Shown here: piece by piece, positions 8,142-13,524 of the stretch | How the letters are laid out: each line of letters starts with the position of its first letter | Numbering within the stretch: the first letter of the stretch is position 1 | Origin: DATGMB01 sp035293845 | GTDB lineage: Bacteria > Acidobacteriota > Terriglobia > Bryobacterales > Bryobacteraceae | Assembly (NCBI GenBank): GCA_035293845.1 | Contig: DATGMB010000252.1 | Location: 1 to 18,753 of the forward strand | Direction: 5' to 3' | DNA: 18,753 nucleotides | The notes under the pieces: generated by a model | What the model saw: the letters and a program-made list of their open reading frames with translations, nothing else | Databases searched by the model: none | What the model was told of the DNA's origin: nothing | Program-made: the position numbers and the translations under genes

Positions 8142-8688
8142 GCAACTCGTCGAAATCCTGGACCGGTTTGGCATTCCCTACCTGATCGGGGGCTCGCATG
8201 CGTCCTCCACACGAGGACTGGATTATCGCTACACACAGGATGTCGATCTCGTGGCCGCGATCCTCCCGCAGCAGGTGGAGGGACTCGTATCAACTCTGGG
8301 TAAAGAATGGTATGCGGATCCACAGCAGATGCGAGATGCGATCGTTCGAGGACGGGCCTTCAACTTCATCCATATCCGATCGGCCGAAAAGTTCGATATC
8401 TTTCCGGCCGCCGGAGCATTCGAGCGTTCACAACTGCAGCGAGCCACGCCGGAGGCGATCCAGTTCGCCGGCGATCCCGTCGTCTGCAATGTCGCAACAG
8501 CCGAAGACATCCTGCTCGCCAAGCTCCGCTGGTACAAGGATGGCGGCCAGACTTCCGAGCGCCAATGGCGCGACATCGCCGGCATCGTCGCGGCGAACCC
8601 CGCCCTGGACCTCGTCTACCTGGAGCAATGGGCATCAACCCTGGGCGTTTCGGAATTGCTATCCAGAGCCCTAAAGATCACACCATGA
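8128..8688 (+). CDS. Nucleotidyltransferase-fold protein (AbiEii-like / minimal nucleotidyltransferase type)
   Basis: 186 residues from a GTG start at 8128, preceded by AAGG at a 6-base spacing. An in-frame TTG at 8113 would add five residues. The pol-beta-type nucleotidyltransferase signature is clear: GGSHASSTRG (21-30) followed by QDVDLV (37-42), giving the GGS and DxD pair. A later KFDIF could supply the third acidic residue (Asp90). A C-terminal AEDILLAKLRWYKDGG with QWRDI (125-150) resembles the helical part of AbiEii-like or DUF6036-type proteins. Expected chemistry is transfer of an NMP group to a target, possibly a tRNA or a protein, as in some toxin-antitoxin systems; the target cannot be inferred. 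The stop overlaps the next start as ATGA (8685-8688). Confidence 0.82.
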   Translation: MSPLKQLVEILDRFGIPYLIGGSHASSTRGLDYRYTQDVDLVAAILPQQVEGLVSTLGKEWYADPQQMRDAIVRGRAFNFIHIRSAEKFDIFPAAGAFERSQLQRATPEAIQFAGDPVVCNVATAEDILLAKLRWYKDGGQTSERQWRDIAGIVAANPALDLVYLEQWASTLGVSELLSRALKITP

Positions 8689-9194
8689 AAATCACTGTTG
8701 AAGATATCAAAGCCGGCTACCGCCGGATGTCCGACGAAGAACTGCTCTCGCTCAACCGCGGCGAACTGACCGACCTCGCGCGCAAGTGCTATGACGAAGA
8801 GGTCCAGGCGCGCGGCCTCGAAGAGCCCGAGAACCAGTCCGAAGACGCGGTGCAAGATCGGCCCGAAGCACTGCCGGATGAAGAGATGGTGGTCGTGGCG
8901 GCGCCCCGCTACTTCGATGCCGCCCGCGAGATGCAAGCAACCCTGGAGTCCGCCGATATCCCGGCCGGCATCCGGCGTCCCGAAAGCGGGGGATCCGCAT
9001 TCCAGGTGATTGTCCCTGCCAGCCTGGCAGACGATGCCCGCCGGCTGCTGGACGTGCCGGAAGTCGAAGCCATCATCGTCACCGCCCGCTACGAGAACGG
9101 CGTGTTCAAACCGATCGAGGAGGTCGATATCGCGGAAGGCACGGTGGTCGAAATCCACGTGCCCTCCGCGGCAATCGGCGCCGGCGAAAGCTAA
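8685..9194 (+). CDS. Three-part protein: N-terminal helical segment, DUF2007-like domain and DUF104/AF2212-like antitoxin domain
   Basis: 169 residues. Residues 14-45 (MSDEELLSLNRGELTDLA, then RGL) form a helical motif I have seen at the start of acidobacterial regulatory or membrane-linked proteins. Residues 68-123 (MVVVAAPRYFDAAREMQATL, then AFQVIVPASLADDARRLL) resemble DUF2007, a small fold proposed for signal transduction. Residues 129-160 (AIIVTARYENGVFKPIEEVD, then EGTVVEIHVP) match the DUF104/AF2212-like family, usually a stand-alone protein of about 70 residues annotated as an antitoxin. The start is ATG at 8685 overlapping the upstream TGA; the frame is open further upstream, but that part lies over the nucleotidyltransferase gene. 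The stop overlaps that of the convergent oxidoreductase gene (9191-9194). A toxin-neutralising or sensory role is inference. Confidence 0.82.
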   Translation: MKITVEDIKAGYRRMSDEELLSLNRGELTDLARKCYDEEVQARGLEEPENQSEDAVQDRPEALPDEEMVVVAAPRYFDAAREMQATLESADIPAGIRRPESGGSAFQVIVPASLADDARRLLDVPEVEAIIVTARYENGVFKPIEEVDIAEGTVVEIHVPSAAIGAGES

Positions 9195-10504
9195 ACTTTT
9201 TCCGGCACCACGAACGGCTTCCGGTAATTCCGCGTGAACATCGCGGTGGCTTCCTTATCGCCCTTCGCCGTCCAGGTCGCTTCATCGAAATAGATCGTGC
9301 GGCCGAGCCGGTAGGAAATGTTCGCCAGGTGCACCAGCACCGTGGATGCCGCGCCTTCCTCGATCTCGGCATTCAAGTGGCTGCGGTCGCGGCTGCGCAC
9401 GGCTTCGATGAAGTTGAGGTAGTGGTCGCCGCCGCCCTTCGCTTCCGGCCCCGGCTCTTCCTTCCAGCCGCTCTTGCCCTCCGGCGTGCCCAGCCAGCTC
9501 TTATAGCTGGAGTAGCTATCCACGTTGAGATAGCCCTTCGAGCCGTAGAACAGGTCGCCGATGGCATTATTCCCGCGCTCGCGAATGGTGCCCTCGCCGT
9601 TCGACATCCAGTGCCGCACCTCGAACTCCATCAGCTTGCGCTTGTTGTTGCCGTCGAACTCGAAGGCGCAGTTCAGCGTGTTCGGCGTCTCCTGGTCGTC
9701 GTCGAACATGAAGTGGCCGCCGATGGCGCTAACCTTGATCGGGTAGCGCACACCGAGTCCCCAGCGCGCGATGTCGACTTCATGGATACCCTGGTTGCCC
9801 AAGTCGCCGTTGCCGGTGTCCCAGAACCAGTGCCAGTTGTAATGGAACCGGTTGCGCGTGAACTGGTGCATCGGCGACGGCCCGGTCCACAGGTCGTAAT
9901 CGACGCCCGCGGGCACCGGCTCGGGCGGCGCGTGGCCGATCGTGTTGCGCCACTTGTAGCACAGCCCGCGCGCCAGGTACACTTCGCCGATCAGCCCGTC
10001 GCGCATCTTCTGCACCGCCTCCTGCACCGCCTTGGACGAGCGGATCTGGCTGCCCTGCTGCACCATGCGGTTGTACTTGCTCGCCGCCGCGACGATCTGC
10101 TTCGCCTCGAACATATTGTGCGAGCACGGCTTTTCCACGTACACGTCCTTGCCCGCCTGGCAGCCCCAGATGGTCATCAGGGTGTGCCAGTGGTTCGGCG
10201 TCGAAATCGAGATGGCGTCGATATCCTTGTCCTCGAGCAGCTTGCGTACATCCTTGTAGGTCTTCGGCTCGGGCTTGCCGAGATTCTTCAGTTGCTTCAG
10301 CCCGTTCGCGATATGGGAATCGTCGATGTCGCAGATGGCCGCGATCTCGACGTTGTCCAGTTTGCTGTACCCGCCCAAGTGGTCGCGGCCGCGGCCGCCG
10401 ATACCGATCGAAGCCACCCGCACGCGGTCGTTGGCCGCGCCGAACACCGCCGACGCCGCGCCCAGCGCGGCGGCCGAACCCATCAGAAAATGCCGTCTAT
10501 CCAT
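9191..10504 (-). CDS. Tat-exported Gfo/Idh/MocA-family oxidoreductase
   Basis: 437 residues. The N terminus is a twin-arginine signal (RRHFL at 3-7, then a small-residue hydrophobic run to about 24). Next come a Rossmann NAD(P) site, VRVASIGIGGRGRDHL (28-43), and CDID at 58-61. The family signatures STPNHWH (101-107) and EKPCSHN (124-130) follow, the lysine of EKP being the usual catalytic/cofactor contact. The C-terminal half is the alpha/beta substrate domain, with WHWFWDTGNGDLGNQGIHEVD typical of the exported subfamily common in Acidobacteriota and Planctomycetes. It probably oxidises or reduces a sugar or inositol derivative in the periplasm with a bound cofactor; the substrate is unknown. 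AGGAG lies 7 bases before the ATG. It is monocistronic, divergent from the secreted protein at 10674 and convergent with the 8685-9194 gene. Confidence 0.93.
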   Translation of the reverse strand: MDRRHFLMGSAAALGAASAVFGAANDRVRVASIGIGGRGRDHLGGYSKLDNVEIAAICDIDDSHIANGLKQLKNLGKPEPKTYKDVRKLLEDKDIDAISISTPNHWHTLMTIWGCQAGKDVYVEKPCSHNMFEAKQIVAAASKYNRMVQQGSQIRSSKAVQEAVQKMRDGLIGEVYLARGLCYKWRNTIGHAPPEPVPAGVDYDLWTGPSPMHQFTRNRFHYNWHWFWDTGNGDLGNQGIHEVDIARWGLGVRYPIKVSAIGGHFMFDDDQETPNTLNCAFEFDGNNKRKLMEFEVRHWMSNGEGTIRERGNNAIGDLFYGSKGYLNVDSYSSYKSWLGTPEGKSGWKEEPGPEAKGGGDHYLNFIEAVRSRDRSHLNAEIEEGAASTVLVHLANISYRLGRTIYFDEATWTAKGDKEATAMFTRNYRKPFVVPEKV

Positions 10505-10539
10505 TTCGTGCTCCTGGTCGTGCCGGTTTCTCTACCAAT

Positions 10540-10655
10540 GTACAATGATCCCCGCCGCGCAGGGCAGGAAGGGCAATACCAACCCAAAACCGCCGAAGTG
10601 TGCGGCGCAACCCATAACCGCGGAAAACGTGCCTCTGGATGCCGGTACAATGATC
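10540..10655. repeat. Pair of 11-bp direct repeats, GTACAATGATC, 105 bp apart
   Basis: Copies lie at 10540-10550 and 10645-10655. The 105-bp centre-to-centre spacing is close to ten helical turns, so both would face the same side of the DNA. Each contains TACAAT, so they may be two promoter-like elements or operator copies. No other part of the surrounding sequence is duplicated. Confidence 0.4.
10646..10651 (+). promoter_or_regulatory. Possible -10 element for the secreted protein gene
   Basis: TACAAT matches the TATAAT consensus at 5 of 6 positions. A start near 10658 would give a leader of about 16 bases containing GAGGAGG just before the ATG at 10674. No good -35 box is visible at the normal spacing. 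The same hexamer recurs at 10541-10546 within the direct repeat. Confidence 0.35.
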
Positions 10656-10673
10656 TCGCCTGAGGAGGCGGTT

Positions 10674-11873
10674 ATGACAATCCGAAATGCTAGTAACATT
10701 GGTAAACGGCGCGGCCCCCGCGGCATCGTCCTGCTCGCGGCGCTCACGCTGGGCTCCGCCGTCGCATCGGCCGCGACCTTCGGACCGGGATCGCAACTGG
10801 TCGCCACCTTCACCATGAAGCCGAACTCGGCCGACCTTCTCTGGTTCTTCGACAATGACGTGCCGGTCATCACCGGCTCGCCGACGGTAACCGTCAGCGT
10901 TTACGACGGCCAGACGCTGCTCGGGACCGCCACGTCCACACCCTTCGTGAACGGCAGCGCCGGCTCGACGTTCGTGGTCGGCTTCAAGGCATCCGCCGCG
11001 GTCGCGCCGGGCAACGCCATCATTCCCTTCGCCACCATCAACTCGGGAGCGATCAACGGCCGCATCGTTGCGACCATCAACGGCGGTTCGGTCACGAACC
11101 TCAACACATCCAACATCGTGATTTATGACGGCAAGTCCACTTCCGGCGGCTTCACCATCCTCTCCGACCTGACCGTCACGGGCCTGACGCTGAATCCGCC
11201 CGTCACGTCTTCCCTTCCTCACTTCGTCTTCGGCGGCGGCTTCGTGATGGATTTCTACGCCTTCAACAACAGCGACCAGCCCGCCTCCTTCACCATCAAT
11301 TTCTACGACGACTCCGGCAACCCGGTCTCTCTGCCCTTCATCACTGTCGGCCCGACCGCCACGCTCACCGACACCCTGCCCGCGCGCGCGTTACATTTGC
11401 ACGAAGCCGGCACGTACAGCGCCGCGCTGGTGGAAGGCTCCGCGATCGTGACCGCGAGCCCGTCGGTCACCATACAGGCGCTGATGCGGCGGCAGGGCTC
11501 CGATGGCAGCTTCTACGAAGCGGCGGTCGCGCCCGCGGCGGGCTACAAGGAGTTTCAGATTCCCTTCGAGGCCACCAAATTCTCCGCCACCGGCGACCAG
11601 ATGTACACCGGCTTTGCCATCGCCAACCTGGATCCCGTCAATGCCGCCGCGATCACCTGCACGGCCCGCGATGCAAACGGGAATTCGATCGCCAACGCGG
11701 TCCCCGTTCCGGCGCTGAGCCCGCTCGGGCACTGGGCCAATGCTTCGTTCCCGCTGCTCGTCGGGCTGCGCGGCACGCTCGATTGCACTTCGACCACAAC
11801 CGTGGGCGCGATCGCCATCCGCGCCATCGGCACGAATGCGATCTCCACCCTGCCGGTCGTTCCGGTGCACTAG
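10674..11873 (+). CDS. Secreted protein of beta-sandwich type, unknown function
   Basis: 399 residues. A signal peptide (basic 4-16, hydrophobic 18-30, cleavage likely after ASA at 31-33) shows export. The mature protein is rich in Ser, Thr, Ala, Val and Asn with alternating beta-strand patterns. It has an N-terminal Ig-like part to about 165, then segments such as HFVFGGGFVMDFYAFNNSDQ with NFYDDSGNPVSLPF. It ends with TGFAIANLDPVNAAAITCTA, DANGNSIANAVPVPALSPLG and LRGTLDCTSTTTVGAIAIRA. I recognise these last segments as a two-part module repeated in many acidobacterial secreted proteins, without known function. The start is ATG at 10674, fixed by GAGGAGG five bases upstream; the frame is open further upstream, but that part runs through the spacer. 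Its TAG shares the CTAG palindrome with the stop of the convergent dehydrogenase gene. Confidence 0.85.
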   Translation: MTIRNASNIGKRRGPRGIVLLAALTLGSAVASAATFGPGSQLVATFTMKPNSADLLWFFDNDVPVITGSPTVTVSVYDGQTLLGTATSTPFVNGSAGSTFVVGFKASAAVAPGNAIIPFATINSGAINGRIVATINGGSVTNLNTSNIVIYDGKSTSGGFTILSDLTVTGLTLNPPVTSSLPHFVFGGGFVMDFYAFNNSDQPASFTINFYDDSGNPVSLPFITVGPTATLTDTLPARALHLHEAGTYSAALVEGSAIVTASPSVTIQALMRRQGSDGSFYEAAVAPAAGYKEFQIPFEATKFSATGDQMYTGFAIANLDPVNAAAITCTARDANGNSIANAVPVPALSPLGHWANASFPLLVGLRGTLDCTSTTTVGAIAIRAIGTNAISTLPVVPVH

Positions 11874-12826
11874 CCGACTACGTTCACCGGCTTGCCGGCC
11901 AGGAAGGCGGCCACGTTCTCGATTGCCAGATCCATCAGCCGCGTGCGCGCCTCGCGCGTGGCCCAGGCGATGTGCGGCGTGACAAGGCAGTTCCGCGCCG
12001 AAAGCAGTGGATTGTCCTCGGCCGGCGGCTCGATCGACAGCACGTCCAGCCCCGCTCCCGCGATCTGTCCGGCGTTGAGCGCATCCGCCAGATCGCGATC
12101 CACCACCAGCGGCCCGCGCGACGTATTGATCAGAAACGCGGTGGGCTTCATCGAGGCCAGCGTCCCCGCGTGGATCATGCCGCGCGTCTCCGGAAACAGG
12201 GGCGCGTGCAGGCTCACCACGTCGGACTCGCGCAGCAGCTCATCGATCGCCGCCCAGCGGAACGCCGGTAAGTCCGGCGTATCGCCGCGGTACGTATCGT
12301 GCGCGATCACCCGCATCCCCATCGCGGCGGCAATGCGCCCCACCTGCCGCCCGATACGCCCGAAGCCGACGATGCCCATCGTTTTGCCATCCAGTTCGAC
12401 CAGCGGCGTCTTCCAGAAGCTCCAGTCTGGACTGCGCGACCATTCGCCCGCCCGCACCGCGTCGCCGTGCAGCCGGACGTTGTGGCATAGCTCCAGCAGC
12501 AGCGCGAAGACGAACTGCGCCACCGAGGCCGTGCCGTACGTCGGAATATTCGTGACCACGATGCCCCGCGCCTTCGCCGCCTCGACGTCCACAATGTTGT
12601 AGCCCGTGGCCAGCACGCCGATATAGCGCAGCGCCGGCAGTTGCGCGAGAACCGCGCCCGGCAGCGGCGTCTTATTGGTGAAAACGAGTTCCGCTCCGGC
12701 GGCGCGCTCCACCACCTGGCCGGCCGGCGTGCGGTCGAACACTTCGACCTCGCCGAAGCGCCGCAGCCCATCCCACGAAAGGTCCCCCGGATTCAGGCAA
12801 TATCCATCCAGCACCGTCAGCTTCAT
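11870..12826 (-). CDS. D-2-hydroxyacid dehydrogenase (glycerate/hydroxypyruvate reductase type)
   Basis: 318 residues, the usual size for the NAD(P)-dependent D-isomer-specific 2-hydroxyacid dehydrogenase family. The dinucleotide site is GFGRIGRQVGRIAAAMGM (154-171, GxGxxG). The catalytic residues are all in place: Arg237 in INTSRG, Glu266 in LDVLSIEPP and His285 in TPHIAWAT. The substrate loop VLATGYNIVDVEAAKARGI (71-89) resembles hydroxypyruvate/glycerate dehydrogenases. Expected reaction: reversible reduction of a 2-oxo acid to a D-2-hydroxy acid in the cytosol. The start is ATG at 12826 with GAGGGA about 7 bases upstream; longer in-frame starts would intrude on the phosphopantetheinyl transferase gene. 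Only 2 bases separate it from that gene's stop, so it is the last gene of the cluster operon. It may supply or recycle a hydroxy-acid building block, or be housekeeping serine/glyoxylate metabolism; the sequence cannot decide. Confidence 0.93.
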   Translation of the reverse strand: MKLTVLDGYCLNPGDLSWDGLRRFGEVEVFDRTPAGQVVERAAGAELVFTNKTPLPGAVLAQLPALRYIGVLATGYNIVDVEAAKARGIVVTNIPTYGTASVAQFVFALLLELCHNVRLHGDAVRAGEWSRSPDWSFWKTPLVELDGKTMGIVGFGRIGRQVGRIAAAMGMRVIAHDTYRGDTPDLPAFRWAAIDELLRESDVVSLHAPLFPETRGMIHAGTLASMKPTAFLINTSRGPLVVDRDLADALNAGQIAGAGLDVLSIEPPAEDNPLLSARNCLVTPHIAWATREARTRLMDLAIENVAAFLAGKPVNVVG

Positions 12827-12828
12827 CG

Positions 12829-13416
12829 TTATTCCCTCTCGAAATCGTGCACCAGAATCCGCATCCCCGCGGCCGGCGCGGCGGCGGCCGCGGCATACTC
12901 CGGCCCCGCATCGACCGGCTCGATCGTCCACTCTCCATCAATCTCCGCGCCGAGGCCGTAGATTCCCACGCCGAGCGCCTTGACCGCCGCTTCGATGCGC
13001 GTCCAGCGGTGAAAAAAATCGCGGCCGTCCGCGACCAGTGCCGCTTCCGAAGGCGGAAAGAACCGGTCGGCGATCTCGCGCCAGTCCGGCATCGGGCGGA
13101 TCCGCTCGACGTCCACCCCGATCTCCACCCCAAGCGCCACTCCGACCAGCGCCATTTCCCCGGAGTGCGAAAGATTGAACTGCACCTCGGGCGCCGCCGG
13201 GAGATACGGTTTCCCGTGCGGGTTCACCGCGAAATCGAGCCGCGCGCCGGTGTACCGGCCCAGGATAGCGCGCAGCGCGCCGTGCGAGCGCAGATAACGG
13301 CGCTGGAGATCGGCGGTGCGGAAGCGCGCCGCCCGCGCCGCTTCGCCGGGCGTGGGAGGCGGCGTTTCCGCCCCGTCCAGGCGGACCCGCCACACGTGAA
13401 TCTCCCCGCGATTCAT
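12829..13416 (-). CDS. Sfp-type 4'-phosphopantetheinyl transferase
   Basis: 195 residues, a short Sfp-family member. It transfers the phosphopantetheine arm of CoA to the active serine of carrier domains. Motifs in order are GKPYL (68-72), FNLSHSG (80-86), IGVDVERI (99-106; Asp102 and Glu104 bind magnesium) and FHRWTRIEAAVKALGVG (135-151; Glu142 and Lys146). The usual WxxKE has Ile in place of the first Lys (141), a variant position. The start ATG at 13416 has GGGGAGG upstream at about 10 bases. Together with the carrier domain of the 16704-18731 protein it supports an assembly-line function for this operon. A 108-bp gap separates it from the upstream thioesterase fusion, and 2 bases separate it from the dehydrogenase. 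Confidence 0.92.
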   Translation of the reverse strand: MNRGEIHVWRVRLDGAETPPPTPGEAARAARFRTADLQRRYLRSHGALRAILGRYTGARLDFAVNPHGKPYLPAAPEVQFNLSHSGEMALVGVALGVEIGVDVERIRPMPDWREIADRFFPPSEAALVADGRDFFHRWTRIEAAVKALGVGIYGLGAEIDGEWTIEPVDAGPEYAAAAAAPAAGMRILVHDFERE

Positions 13417-13524
13417 GTCAGACCCGCCTCCCCTGCGCCGCGGAACAGCTCCGAGCCCTCCCGCGAGCGGAAGAGGCCGCCTGCGAACCGCGCATGCGGC
13501 CCGTGCGGCAATCGCGTGCCGGGC
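13417..13524 (-). other. 108-bp spacer inside the cluster operon, with a doubtful 36-codon ORF
   Basis: This is the only sizeable gap in the operon. An ATG overlapping the thioesterase stop as ATGA (13525-13528) opens a 36-codon frame ending at 13418. The product would be Arg/Ser/Ala-rich and low-complexity with no recognisable motif. The overlap resembles the coupling seen elsewhere, but the composition argues against a real gene. No intrinsic terminator was seen. Confidence 0.35.

Larger units (their letters stand above)
10505..10673. other. Divergent intergenic region (169 bp) with a direct repeat and a hairpin
   Basis: Promoters for both flanking genes should lie here. An exact 11-bp direct repeat, GTACAATGATC, occurs at 10540-10550 and 10645-10655. 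Between the copies is a 5-bp hairpin, CGCCG-N7-CGGCG (10591-10607), without a T-run, so it is not a typical terminator. No clear minus-strand promoter was found. Confidence 0.6.

Noticed and set aside
5749..8199. An 816-codon open frame on the minus strand opposite the OPT transporter.
   Set aside because: The plus strand carries a clear OPT protein with family motifs and correct junctions. The minus frame is low-complexity His/Arg/Asp/Gln-rich, as expected for antisense of a GC-rich gene.
8307..8684. An N-terminal extension of the DUF104 fusion protein from 8307.
   Set aside because: It is an out-of-frame reading of the nucleotidyltransferase gene and is Arg-rich; the ATGA overlap at 8685 is the natural start.
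10275..10673. An N-terminal extension of the secreted protein from 10275.
   Set aside because: It would run over the oxidoreductase gene and bury the signal peptide; GAGGAGG places the start at 10674.
11870..12931. A longer form of the 2-hydroxyacid dehydrogenase starting at 12931.
   Set aside because: The extra 35 residues have no family match and lie inside the phosphopantetheinyl transferase gene; ATG 12826 has its own ribosome site.
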